A stretch of DNA of 10,761 nucleotides from Christensenella sp. UBA3700 (GCA_002372775.1 DFIJ01000099.1:1-10761), one strand, 5' to 3'; shown: positions 1-7,447, numbered from the stretch's first letter. The notes: generated by a model not told the origin, from the sequence alone. Made by a program: numbers and translations.

Positions 1-1216
1 ATCTTCGGATATAGATATTACAGCATCGCTAACGCCTTCTGAACTAGAAAGCGTTTTAAAAGGAAGTAAGTTTAAACTTATTCCTGCAAGCCCAAGACTT
101 GGCACTATGATAATAAAAGGTGCTAGAAGTTATGAATACACAGCATTTAGAGTAGATAGTTATCCAGTTGGTGATGGAGTTCATACTCCAACTTCTGTTG
201 AATTCACAAAAGATATAGAAAAAGATGCAAGAAGAAGAGATTTTAAATGTAATGCAGTCTATTATGATTTAAACGACAGAAAGATAGTTGATCCACTTAA
301 TGGAGCAAAAGATATAGAGAATAAGGTATTAAACACGGTAATAAATCCGAATATTGTCTTAGCTCAGGACGGATTAAGAATTTTAAGACTTGCAAGAATG
401 GTGTCTACTCTTGGCTTTGATGTAAATAAAGACACTTTTGATGCAGCAAAAAGTTTGGTAGATAGATTAAAAGATATTTCTGTTGAGAGAATACAAGTAG
501 AACTTGTAAAGATTCTAGATGGAGATAATGTATATAAGGCACTTTGTCTTCTAAGAGATTTAAATGCCTTTGAGGTAATATTTCCAAATTTAGCTAAAGG
601 AAGAGGTCTTTCTCAAAATGCAAAATTCCATAAATACGATGTTATGGAACATACTTTTAAAACAGTTGAAGCTGCTCCAAAGAAAATTAGACTTGCAGCG
701 CTATTCCACGATGTAGGGAAGCCTATTTGTCAACAAATGGATGGCAATACATATAGACATGATGTAGTAGGTGCTGAATTAACAAGAAAGATTCTTACAC
801 AATATAGATTCTCAAACGAGATAATAGATTTTACTGTAGAGCTTGTAGGTGCACATATGTTTGACGTTGCCGATATGGCAAAAGTTAATACTATTAGAAA
901 GTTCATTGTTAAGCACCCAGACAATATCTTAGATATTGTTGATTTACAAGTTGCAGATGGAATAGGTACAGGTCTTGTATGTGGGCCACTTAGAGAAAGT
1001 AGAACAAAAGAACAAGTGTTATATATGAAAGCACATAATATTCCTTTTAGAATCAGCGATTTAAAGATAAACGGCGATGATCTAAAGGAAATGGGTTATC
1101 AAGGGAAGGAAATTGGCTCAATGTTGAACGACATGCTAGAGCACTGTTTGTTTGAAACATTGAAAAACGATAAAGATGCATTATTAGATTATGCAAGAAG
1201 AAAAAGGAGAAAATAA
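1..1216 (+). CDS. cca: CCA-adding enzyme (tRNA nucleotidyltransferase), 5' end missing
   Basis: Class II CCA-adding enzyme, which builds or repairs the CCA end of tRNAs from CTP and ATP. The frame is open from base 2, so the ATG at 107 is internal. The first visible residues, SSDIDIT, hold the metal-binding DxD at bases 8-10 and 14-16. Counting from Met107: an RRRDFKCNA block at 42-50, a DPLNGAKDI block at 62-70, the base-reading motif as QDGLR at 87-91 (family consensus EDxxR; the base-contacting Asp and Arg are kept), and an HD phosphohydrolase-type domain with HDVGK at 201-205. Only the N-terminal head with the GGxVRD region is outside the window. The stop overlaps the rmuC ATG by one base, so the two are translationally coupled. 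The HD domain suggests added phosphatase/phosphodiesterase activity, as in some family members; this is inference. Confidence 0.93.
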   Translation, partial: SSDIDITASLTPSELESVLKGSKFKLIPASPRLGTMIIKGARSYEYTAFRVDSYPVGDGVHTPTSVEFTKDIEKDARRRDFKCNAVYYDLNDRKIVDPLNGAKDIENKVLNTVINPNIVLAQDGLRILRLARMVSTLGFDVNKDTFDAAKSLVDRLKDISVERIQVELVKILDGDNVYKALCLLRDLNAFEVIFPNLAKGRGLSQNAKFHKYDVMEHTFKTVEAAPKKIRLAALFHDVGKPICQQMDGNTYRHDVVGAELTRKILTQYRFSNEIIDFTVELVGAHMFDVADMAKVNTIRKFIVKHPDNILDIVDLQVADGIGTGLVCGPLRESRTKEQVLYMKAHNIPFRISDLKINGDDLKEMGYQGKEIGSMLNDMLEHCLFETLKNDKDALLDYARRKRRK

Positions 1217-2517
1217 TGGATAGTGTGGTTTTAGTGTTTAGTTTACTAGCGTTTATTTGTGCGGCAGCAAGTATTGTTGTTACTATCATGTATTCGAAGA
1301 AATCAACAATAGAAAAGAAGGATGTTCAAGATATCTGCGACACAATGCAAGACACAATGATGAAAGATTTAATAAAGGACAATGAATCTTCTGTAAAACA
1401 ATTACAATCTAGACTTGATGGTATTTCTAACACCTTTACCGGTGCTATTACTCCGTATATGGATAAGTTCGATCAAAAGCTTGAGACATTAACATCGAAA
1501 GTTAATGAGGAACTAAAAGAATCAAGAGAAGGCATTTATCGTTTCTTGAATGAGCAAAGAGAAAGTAACGAAAAGCAAATGAAGGAATTGCAGGCTAGCA
1601 ATGAAAAGAAGCTAGATGAAATGAAGAGTGTAGTAGATGAGAAATTAACATCTACATTAGATAAGAGACTAAACGAAGCATTCAATCAAATCGTTGAGAA
1701 CTTAGCGCAAGTTCAAAAGAGTTTTGGTGAAATGAGAAAGCTTTCAGAGCAAGTTGATACATTAAATAGAACATTCACAAACGTTAAGACAAGAGGTACT
1801 TGGGGTGAGGCTTCACTAGAGTCTCTTCTTGAAGAAATTTTGGCTCCTCAACAATACGAAAGTCAATACAAGATACAAAAAGGCGATGTTGTAGACTTTG
1901 TAATTAAGATGCCAGGAAAGAATGAAAAGGACGTTACTTTGTTGCCAATAGACTCTAAATTCCCAATTGAAAGTTACTTAAGATTGGTTAACGCAAGCGA
2001 GAAAGGAACTAAAGATGAAGAGTTTATAGAAAAGCAAAATCTTGCGAAGGATGTAAGAGAACAAGCAAAGAGCATTTCACAAAAGTATATCAAGACTCCT
2101 TTAACTACAGACTTTGCTGTTATGTATCTTCCAACAGAAGGTCTATACTCTGAAATAGTTAAAAATGACGAGCTATTAAACGAAATGAGAACAAAGTACA
2201 AGGTAATTCCTTGTGGACCTAGTGTTTTAGCAGCAATGTTAAACAGCCTACAAGTAGGTTTTACTACATTAAAAATTCAAAAGAGTAGTGGCGAAATAGC
2301 AAAGATGTTAAAAGTATTCCAAACAGACTTTGATAAGTTTACAACAATTATCGAAAAAACTAGGGAAAAGGCCGAAGATGTGGTAAAATCATTAGAGGGC
2401 GCAAATTCTAGAAACGAATTAATTAAGAAGAGATTAGGAAAAGTAGATACAATCGCTCTTGATGTTTTAGAAAAAGAAACAAAAGAAATAGGTGAGAATT
2501 TAGATGGAATTGAGTAG
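1216..2517 (+). CDS. rmuC: RmuC family DNA recombination protein
   Basis: RmuC-family protein of 433 residues, a usual length. In E. coli RmuC limits recombination at inverted repeats and is thought to be a nuclease; its biochemical role is still poorly known. Residues about 4-26 form an N-terminal membrane anchor, followed by a long charged coiled-coil stretch (about 60-190). The RmuC core starts with TRGTWGEASLESLLEE (192-207). Within it, DVVDF (224-228) and IDSKFP (245-250) resemble the acidic/DxK elements of PD-(D/E)XK-type nucleases. The ATG at 1216 lies within TAATG and is preceded by AAAAAGGAGA, so the start is well supported. It is the middle gene of a three-gene overlapping operon and overlaps the next gene by 14 nt. 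Confidence 0.93.
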   Translation: MDSVVLVFSLLAFICAAASIVVTIMYSKKSTIEKKDVQDICDTMQDTMMKDLIKDNESSVKQLQSRLDGISNTFTGAITPYMDKFDQKLETLTSKVNEELKESREGIYRFLNEQRESNEKQMKELQASNEKKLDEMKSVVDEKLTSTLDKRLNEAFNQIVENLAQVQKSFGEMRKLSEQVDTLNRTFTNVKTRGTWGEASLESLLEEILAPQQYESQYKIQKGDVVDFVIKMPGKNEKDVTLLPIDSKFPIESYLRLVNASEKGTKDEEFIEKQNLAKDVREQAKSISQKYIKTPLTTDFAVMYLPTEGLYSEIVKNDELLNEMRTKYKVIPCGPSVLAAMLNSLQVGFTTLKIQKSSGEIAKMLKVFQTDFDKFTTIIEKTREKAEDVVKSLEGANSRNELIKKRLGKVDTIALDVLEKETKEIGENLDGIE

Positions 2518-3322
2518 AAACGATTTGCATATTCATAGCTGTTTCAGTGACGGAACAGATACTCCAAAGCAAATTATAGACCAAGCAAAAAGCGTTGGTA
2601 TAGTTAACGTTTCTATTACAGACCATGACTCAATAGGCTCTATCAAAGAGGCGAAAGAGTATGCAACATCATTAGGACTTAATTTTATTAATGGTGTTGA
2701 ATTGTCTACATATTCTGTTATGGAAATCCATATGTTAGGATATGGTTTTGATGAGAATAATCAACAATTAGTTGATTCTTTAAATGAATTTGCACAAAAG
2801 AGAAAGGATAGAGTAAAGAAAATCTTAGACGCTCTTGCAAAATATAAGATTTTTATTGATGAAGAGGATTTAGCAAAGTCTAATTCAATCGGAAGACTTC
2901 ATGTTGCTAATGCTCTTGTTCAAAAAGGCTATGTTGGAAGCATTCCTGAAGCTTTTGATAAATATCTAGGTGCTCATGGCTGCTGTTATTTTCCATCAAT
3001 GAGAATAACTCCACTAGAGGGTGTAAAACTTATTAAAGACGCAGGCGGAGTCCCTGTTATCGCACATCCATTGAGATATTATCAACAAAAGAGATTAGAA
3101 GATTTAATCATAGGATTAAAGCCATATGGTCTAGGCGGAATAGAAGTGTATTACAATACACACGACGAAGCTACAAGTAAGTCTTTATTTGAACTTGCTA
3201 AAAAATATAGATTAATTGCTACGGGTGGAACAGATTATCATGGCAAGAATAGAAATATAGAAATAGGCTCTGTAAAATGGAATCCAGATCCTATAACAAA
3301 GAAGGTTTTAAAGATGAAATAA
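2504..3322 (+). CDS. PHP-domain phosphoesterase (RNase AM/YciV-like)
   Basis: PHP-superfamily metal-dependent phosphoesterase, 272 residues. All expected metal ligands can be read: H9 and H11 (DLHIHS), D16, D40/H41 (TDHDS), E66 (GVELS), H76 (EIHMLGY), H188 (IAHP), and D244/H246 (TDYHG). The layout, with an insert between about 80 and 160, matches the YciV/TrpH group. Members include a 5'-3' exoribonuclease trimming rRNA 5' ends (RNase AM) and 3',5'-nucleotide bisphosphate phosphatases. Which substrate applies here cannot be told from sequence. The ATG lies inside the end of rmuC and is preceded by AGGTGAG (2490-2496), so translation is coupled. The stop codon is part of the terminator stem that closes the operon. 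Confidence 0.88.
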   Translation: MELSRNDLHIHSCFSDGTDTPKQIIDQAKSVGIVNVSITDHDSIGSIKEAKEYATSLGLNFINGVELSTYSVMEIHMLGYGFDENNQQLVDSLNEFAQKRKDRVKKILDALAKYKIFIDEEDLAKSNSIGRLHVANALVQKGYVGSIPEAFDKYLGAHGCCYFPSMRITPLEGVKLIKDAGGVPVIAHPLRYYQQKRLEDLIIGLKPYGLGGIEVYYNTHDEATSKSLFELAKKYRLIATGGTDYHGKNRNIEIGSVKWNPDPITKKVLKMK

Positions 3323-3353
3323 AGCATGAATTCAAATCATGCTTTTTTCTTTT
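3321..3353 (+). terminator. Rho-independent terminator of the cca-rmuC-PHP operon
   Basis: The 9-bp perfect stem AAAGCATGA (3321-3329) / TCATGCTTT (3337-3345) has a 7-nt loop and runs into TTTTTTCTTTTTT. The left arm begins within the PHP gene's TAA stop codon. Confidence 0.9.
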
Positions 3354-3416
3354 TTATCTAGGCTTTTGGTTATTATAAAAAATTCAAAAAGAGTATATAA
3401 AACCGCGAATTTATTA

Positions 3417-3425
3417 TGATATAAT
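3417..3425 (+). promoter_or_regulatory. Extended -10 promoter of pgcA
   Basis: TGATATAAT gives a perfect extended -10 (TGnTATAAT, hexamer 3420-3425). No convincing -35 lies 16-18 bp upstream, as is tolerated for extended -10 promoters. The predicted transcript start is near 3432, giving a leader of about 29 nt to the ATG at 3461. This rules out the in-frame ATG at 3431. Confidence 0.75.
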
Positions 3426-3448
3426 AAGTAATGTCAAATAGACAGAAC

Positions 3449-3455
3449 AAGGAGA
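3449..3455 (+). promoter_or_regulatory. Ribosome binding site deciding the pgcA start
   Basis: AAGGAGA lies 5 nt before the ATG at 3461. The upstream in-frame ATG at 3431 has no such site. Confidence 0.85.
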
Positions 3456-3460
3456 ATTTT

Positions 3461-5203
3461 ATGGATTATAAGGCTATTTATGAAGAATGGTTAGCAAACG
3501 TAAAAGAAGATCAAAAGAAAGAACTTTTATCTATTAAAGATAACGACAAGGAAATCAAGGAAAGATTTACCGTTCCTCTTGCATTTGGTACTGCCGGAAT
3601 GAGAGGTATTATCTGCATGGGTATTTCCAATATGAACGAATACACAGTTGCAAGGGCAACTAAAGGTTTAGCAGATTATATCGCTTCTTTAGGTGAAGAA
3701 GAAAAGAAGAGAGGTGTAGCAATCTCTTATGATACAAGAAGAATGTCATTTGATTTTGCTTTAACAACAGCAAGGGTTTTAGGCGCAAATGGTGTAAATG
3801 TTTATCTTTATGAAAATGTTAGACCAGTTCCAATGTGTTCATATGCAGTACGTCACTTAAATTGTATTGCAGGTGTTATGATCACAGCATCTCATAATCC
3901 AAAAGAATATAACGGATATAAGGTTTATGGCGAAGACGGTGCGCAAATGTCTCCAGAAGCAACAACAGTTGTTGTAGACTTTATCGAAAAGACTCCATAT
4001 TTCGGATTAGCTCAAGAAGAAGTTGATGTTAAGAATGAAGGAGATGTTGCTGGATTAAACAATGCAAAGATTAGTGAACATATTACTGTAGTTGGCAAGG
4101 CTTTAGATGAAGATTATTATGCTGAGATTTCAAAGCTTTCATTATCTCCAAAGGCAGTAAAAGAAGTAGCTTCTTCAATTAAAATCGTTTATAGCCCAAT
4201 TCATGGATCTGGATGTATTCCTGTTACAACAATGTTAACAAGAATGGGAATTCCAGTAAGCGTAGTAGAGGAACAACGTTTACCAGATACAGAATTCTCA
4301 ACAGTAAAAGTTCCAAACCCAGAACAACCAGATGCTTTAGCGCTTGGCATTAAATTAGCAGATAAATTGGGTAGTGACATTGTTATTGGTACAGACCCAG
4401 ATTGCGACAGAATGGGTATTGCTATTAGAAATGATAAGAATGAATTCGTTTTATTAAACGGAAACCAAATCGGCGCAATGATGATGGATTATATTTTAAT
4501 GAGACATCAACAAGAAGGCACATTACCAAAGAATGCTGCAGTAGTTAAGACAATTGTAACAACAAAGTTTGCAGATAGAATAGCTAGAAGCTATAATGCA
4601 GCAGTTTATGATGTATTAACAGGTTTCAAGTTTATTGGTGAGAAGATTAAAGAGTGGGAATCTACAGGCGAGCATACATTTATGTTTGGTTACGAAGAAA
4701 GTTATGGCTCACTATGTGGAACACATGCAAGAGATAAAGATGCAGTTGTTGCTAGTATGATCTTTGCTGAAATGGCTTGCTACTATACAAGTGTTAATGT
4801 AAAGCTTTATGACAAATTGCAAGAATTATTTGAAAAATTCGGATATTTCATTGAATCTTCTAAGTCATTCTCATTCCCAGGTCTTGATGGAATGCAAAAG
4901 ATGAAAGAAATCATGGATAAGTTTAAGAGTACTAACTTAAAAGAAATCGGCGGATATAAGACAGTATCAAAGATGGATTTAAATGTTGGTACAATTGAAT
5001 TTGCTGATGGTAGCGTAAAGGATGCCGGATTGCCAAAGACAAACGTTATTAAGTATGACTTAGGTAATGATGAATGGGTATGCATTAGACCAAGTGGAAC
5101 AGAACCAAAGATTAAGGTTTACGTATCTACTTGTGAAAAGACTCAAGCAGAATCTTTAAAGAAAAATGACATTATCCAAAAGGCAATGCAAGCCTTAATG
5201 TAA
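3461..5203 (+). CDS. pgcA: Phosphoglucomutase (alpha-D-phosphohexomutase family)
   Basis: Cytosolic phosphohexomutase that interconverts glucose-1-phosphate and glucose-6-phosphate (possibly also mannose phosphates), linking glycolysis to cell-envelope and glycan sugar nucleotides. It is 580 residues from the chosen start, typical of the Firmicutes PgcA type. All four functional loops are intact: the catalytic phosphoserine loop TASHNPKEYNGYK with Ser144, the Mg2+ loop GTDPDCDR at 310-317, the sugar-binding loop GYEESYG at 410-416, and the phosphate-binding RPSGTEPK at 543-550. FGTAGMRG (42-49) is the usual N-terminal motif. The longer reading from the ATG at 3431 adds ten residues but would start at or before the predicted transcription start. 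It appears to be a single-gene unit. Glucose versus mannose preference is inferred from family and length only. Confidence 0.93.
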   Translation: MDYKAIYEEWLANVKEDQKKELLSIKDNDKEIKERFTVPLAFGTAGMRGIICMGISNMNEYTVARATKGLADYIASLGEEEKKRGVAISYDTRRMSFDFALTTARVLGANGVNVYLYENVRPVPMCSYAVRHLNCIAGVMITASHNPKEYNGYKVYGEDGAQMSPEATTVVVDFIEKTPYFGLAQEEVDVKNEGDVAGLNNAKISEHITVVGKALDEDYYAEISKLSLSPKAVKEVASSIKIVYSPIHGSGCIPVTTMLTRMGIPVSVVEEQRLPDTEFSTVKVPNPEQPDALALGIKLADKLGSDIVIGTDPDCDRMGIAIRNDKNEFVLLNGNQIGAMMMDYILMRHQQEGTLPKNAAVVKTIVTTKFADRIARSYNAAVYDVLTGFKFIGEKIKEWESTGEHTFMFGYEESYGSLCGTHARDKDAVVASMIFAEMACYYTSVNVKLYDKLQELFEKFGYFIESSKSFSFPGLDGMQKMKEIMDKFKSTNLKEIGGYKTVSKMDLNVGTIEFADGSVKDAGLPKTNVIKYDLGNDEWVCIRPSGTEPKIKVYVSTCEKTQAESLKKNDIIQKAMQALM

Positions 5204-5233
5204 TATAATACGCACGTAAAATAGCAAAAATAG

Positions 5234-5262
5234 TTGTCAATATAGATTGATTATGTTATTAT
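5234..5262 (+). promoter_or_regulatory. Promoter of secG
   Basis: -35 TTGTCA (5234-5239), 17-bp spacer, -10 TATTAT (5257-5262), with TG at 5254-5255 making it extended. The predicted start is near 5269, about 29 nt before the secG ATG. GGAGGA (5285-5290) is the ribosome site. No terminator is seen between pgcA and this promoter. Confidence 0.8.
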
Positions 5263-5297
5263 TGCTAAGCAACCAAGAAAAATTGGAGGAAGTTTAA

Positions 5298-5594
5298 ATG
5301 GACTTTTTATATTTAACATCAGCTGCTTTAATCGACTATGATGTTGCTAATAGATTACGTATCGCCATTGCTATTATCACAGGACTTTTAGCAATTGGAC
5401 TAATCGCAGTAGTAGTCATGCAAAAGCCAGTTACAAATAATATCGGTACAATCGCCGGCGAAGAAACTCAAACTTATGCTGGAAAGAATAAAGCTAAATC
5501 TAAAGAGAGTATTTTAAGAAAACTTACTATCGCATTAGGAATAACAATCGCTGTATTAGCAATATTCTTCTTCATAACATACTTAGAAGTTTAA
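5298..5594 (+). CDS. secG: Preprotein translocase subunit SecG
   Basis: Small membrane subunit of the SecYEG protein-export channel, 98 residues. It shows the SecG pattern of two transmembrane helices (about 19-42 and 75-95) joined by a polar loop containing NNIGTIAGEETQTYAGKNKAKSKE. It helps SecA-driven translocation and is usually dispensable. The start is set by GGAGGA eight bases upstream. It is closed by its own strong terminator, so it is not obligatorily co-transcribed with smpB, although secG-smpB adjacency is a conserved Firmicutes arrangement. The rnr gene often found between them is absent here. Confidence 0.88.
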   Translation: MDFLYLTSAALIDYDVANRLRIAIAIITGLLAIGLIAVVVMQKPVTNNIGTIAGEETQTYAGKNKAKSKESILRKLTIALGITIAVLAIFFFITYLEV

Positions 5595-5614
5595 GAGTTA
5601 TAAAAGAGATATTT

Positions 5615-5649
5615 AAATCCTTTCGCCAGTGATAGCGAAAGGATTTTTT
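5615..5649 (+). terminator. Rho-independent terminator after secG
   Basis: The 12-bp perfect stem AAATCCTTTCGC (5615-5626) / GCGAAAGGATTT (5635-5646) has an 8-nt loop and ends in a T6 tract (5644-5649). It is one of the strongest terminators in the window. Confidence 0.93.
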
Positions 5650-5662
5650 ATTTATAAAAGGG

Positions 5663-5668
5663 TATAAT
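5663..5668 (+). promoter_or_regulatory. -10 box of the smpB promoter
   Basis: A perfect TATAAT lies just after the secG terminator and only 8 nt before the smpB ATG. Expected transcription start is near 5675, leaving a leader of about 2 nt. No good -35 is visible; the region where it should lie is the terminator stem and T tract. Confidence 0.6.
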
Positions 5669-5676
5669 AGAGAAAG

Positions 5677-6138
5677 ATGAGCGAATCAATTAAGATAGTT
5701 GCAAACAACAAGAAAGCTTTTTTCGATTACTTCGTAGAGGATAAATACGAAGCGGGCATTCAATTAGTTGGTTGCGAAGTTAAGTCTATTAGACTAGGAA
5801 ATGTAAATCTTAAAGATTCATTCTGTGTTATAAAAGATAATGAATTATGGCTAATGAATACTCATATTAAGCCATATGAAAAAGGAAGCTATTATAACGT
5901 TGACTCGAAAAGAGTAAGAAAACTTCTTGTTCACAAGCAAGAATTAAACAAAATGCGCGGCTATGTTCAACAAAAAGGATATACTTTAGTCCCAACTCAA
6001 ATGTACCTAAAAAATGGCCTTGTAAAGGTTGAGGTTGGCTTATGTAAGGGTAAAGAATTACATGATAAGCGCAAAGTTGAGCAAGAAAAGCAACAAAAGA
6101 GAAACATAGAAAGAACAATCAAGGAATATAATTCATAA
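5677..6138 (+). CDS. smpB: SsrA-binding protein SmpB
   Basis: SmpB binds tmRNA and mimics the tRNA anticodon arm during trans-translation, the rescue of ribosomes stalled on mRNAs lacking a stop codon. It is 153 residues, normal length. Family signatures: NNKKAFFDYFVEDKYEAGI (10-28), GCEVKSIR (32-39), NLKDSF (44-49), PYEKGSYYNVDSKRVRKLL (66-84), and KGKELHDKR (124-132). A basic C-terminal tail follows, with the KR-rich helix that enters the mRNA channel. Only a weak AGAGAAAG precedes the ATG, and the -10 box is so near that the transcript may be almost leaderless. The start agrees with the family's N-terminus, so a start further downstream is unlikely. Its partner ssrA lies about 1 kb downstream, beyond metA. 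Confidence 0.94.
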   Translation: MSESIKIVANNKKAFFDYFVEDKYEAGIQLVGCEVKSIRLGNVNLKDSFCVIKDNELWLMNTHIKPYEKGSYYNVDSKRVRKLLVHKQELNKMRGYVQQKGYTLVPTQMYLKNGLVKVEVGLCKGKELHDKRKVEQEKQQKRNIERTIKEYNS

Positions 6139-6147
6139 AAGGAGGGG
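6139..6147 (+). promoter_or_regulatory. Strong ribosome binding site of metA
   Basis: AAGGAGGGG directly follows the smpB stop and is 5 nt from the metA ATG at 6153. It contrasts with the almost absent site of smpB. Confidence 0.85.
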
Positions 6148-6152
6148 ATAGT

Positions 6153-7061
6153 ATGCCAGTAGTTATACCTAAAGCATTACCAGCATTCGATATTTTGTCT
6201 AAGGAGAATATCTTCGTCATGCCAAAAGTAAGAGCTGAGAGTCAAGATATTAGACCGCTAGAGATAGCTATTGTTAATTTGATGCCTACTAAGATTGAGA
6301 CAGAAACTCAACTTATTAGACTTCTTGCTAACTCTTCACTTCAAATAAAGGTCACACTAGTAGAAATGGAGACATATAGAGGTCACTATACAGCTCAATC
6401 TCATATGGATACGTTCTACACAACATTCTCTAAGATTAAGAACAACAAATACGATGGACTAATTATTACAGGAGCTCCAGTAGAGCAAATGGAATATGAG
6501 GAAGTAAAGTATTGGGAAGAATTAAAGGAGATCATGGATTGGTCAGAGAAGAATGTTACATCAACAATGTTTGTTTGTTGGGCAGCATTTGCTGGACTAT
6601 ATCATTTTTATGATATTCCAAAGCACTTAATAGAGAAAAAGTTATCAGGAATCTACCCAGTAAAAACTTGTGATGAACAAGAACCATTACTTAGGGGGAT
6701 GGATGATTATATGTATATACCAATGTCTAGATACGCGGTTATCGACGCAAAAGATGTTGTTAATAATAAGAATTTACAACTTCTTGGATACGGCGATGAA
6801 TGTGGAGTATCTATCGTAAAGTCTACAGATAATAAAAAGATCTTTATGACAGGACATAGTGAATATGCTAGAGAAACACTAAAAACAGAGTATTTAAGAG
6901 ACATAGGAAAAGGTCTAGAAATAGAGAAGCCTATAAACTATTTTGTTGATGGAGATATTAATAAAATAGACATGAAATGGAAGAGTACAGCGAATTTGCT
7001 ATACTATAATTGGTTGAACTATTATGTTTACCAAGTAACACCATACGACTTGAAAAACTAA
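6153..7061 (+). CDS. metA: Homoserine O-acetyltransferase (MetA family)
   Basis: First committed step of methionine synthesis: acylation of the homoserine hydroxyl. The 302-residue MetA-type (glutamine amidotransferase-like) enzyme keeps catalytic Cys142 (FVCWAAF), His235 and Glu237 (GHSEY), plus Lys47, Ser192, Glu246 and Arg249. Position 111 is Glu (GAPVEQM), the residue that in this family marks acetyl-CoA rather than succinyl-CoA use, so the protein is called an O-acetyltransferase despite the MetA name. Flanking motifs diverge: CWAAF where CWGAQ is usual, MSRYA where HSRHT is usual, and GHSEY instead of GHPEY. It lies 14 nt after smpB with a strong ribosome site, so it is probably co-transcribed with smpB. 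No SAM riboswitch or T-box precedes it. Donor choice is inferred from one residue. Confidence 0.9.
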   Translation: MPVVIPKALPAFDILSKENIFVMPKVRAESQDIRPLEIAIVNLMPTKIETETQLIRLLANSSLQIKVTLVEMETYRGHYTAQSHMDTFYTTFSKIKNNKYDGLIITGAPVEQMEYEEVKYWEELKEIMDWSEKNVTSTMFVCWAAFAGLYHFYDIPKHLIEKKLSGIYPVKTCDEQEPLLRGMDDYMYIPMSRYAVIDAKDVVNNKNLQLLGYGDECGVSIVKSTDNKKIFMTGHSEYARETLKTEYLRDIGKGLEIEKPINYFVDGDINKIDMKWKSTANLLYYNWLNYYVYQVTPYDLKN

Positions 7062-7070
7062 TTATGTATT

Positions 7071-7102
7071 GGGAATTTTGGTATCGCTATTTCAAAATTC
7101 CC
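7071..7102 (+). other. Perfect hairpin just before the tmRNA 5' end
   Basis: GGGAATTTTG (7071-7080) pairs perfectly with CAAAATTCCC (7093-7102) around a 12-nt loop. No T tract follows, so it is not a classical terminator. It ends 3 nt before the mature tmRNA 5' end. It may be a processing or insulating structure in a metA-ssrA precursor, or a metA 3' end stabiliser. Confidence 0.6.
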
Positions 7103-7105
7103 TAT

Positions 7106-7447
7106 GGGGATGTACCGGATTCGACAGGGAATCGAGGACAGAATAAGCATATCGAAGGCTCGTCTTCGTAAAAACGGAAACTTAAATTTAAACGCAAACA
7201 AAAATAGCGAATTTGCTTTCGCTGCGTAGTCAGCAAGCCGTCGGCCAGAGGGGTCCGCGATTCTGAACCGGCGTCAATAGCGGAACAGGGTTTATAGTAA
7301 TGCTCGAAGCTATAAACAAGATTTAGGGCTCACCGAAATAAGATTTGTTAATAGATGTTATTAGGGACAATCAAATATTAACTAAGTATGTAGAAAGTTC
7401 TGGATGAAGTTTTTTGGACCGGAGTTCAACTCTCCGCATCTCCACCA
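7106..7447 (+). ncRNA. ssrA: Transfer-messenger RNA (tmRNA)
   Basis: The tmRNA rescues stalled ribosomes with SmpB and adds a degradation tag. The 342-nt gene starts with GGGGATG (7106-7112), pairing with CATCTCC (7437-7443; one G-U) as the acceptor stem. It has the conserved GGATTCGACAGGG, a T arm CGGAG-TTCAACT-CTCCG (7420-7436), and an encoded 3' ACCA (7444-7447). The resume codon is GCA at 7194-7196, and the tag reads ANKNSEFAFAA, ending at TAG (7227-7229). AGCGAA/TTCGCT pair around the tag end, and GTTTATAG/CTATAAAC marks a later pseudoknot or helix. The tag ends in FAA rather than the common LAA. No own promoter is obvious, so processing from a smpB-metA transcript is likely. Confidence 0.96.

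Noticed and set aside
107..109. ATG at 107 as the start of the CCA enzyme
   Set aside because: The frame is open back to base 2 and encodes the family's catalytic DxD just upstream; the true start is outside the window.
3431..3460. Ten-residue longer start for phosphoglucomutase at 3431
   Set aside because: It lies 5 nt after the -10 box, at or before the predicted transcription start, with no ribosome site, whereas the ATG at 3461 has AAGGAGA at the right distance.
4807..5085. Minus-strand reading frames inside pgcA, cca, rmuC, smpB, metA and the kinase gene
   Set aside because: They are antisense shadows of well-identified genes, without ribosome sites or recognisable protein features.
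6139..6152. SAM riboswitch or T-box controlling metA
   Set aside because: Only 14 nt separate smpB and metA, filled by the ribosome site, so there is no room for a leader RNA.
7005..7010. TATAAT inside the end of metA as an ssrA promoter
   Set aside because: There is no -35 or extended -10, and the bases simply encode Tyr-Asn codons; possible but not supported.
7425..7447. Attachment-site duplication of the ssrA 3' end
   Set aside because: I looked for a second copy of the T-loop to CCA sequence through 10761 and found none beyond short chance matches such as CCTCCA near 9991.
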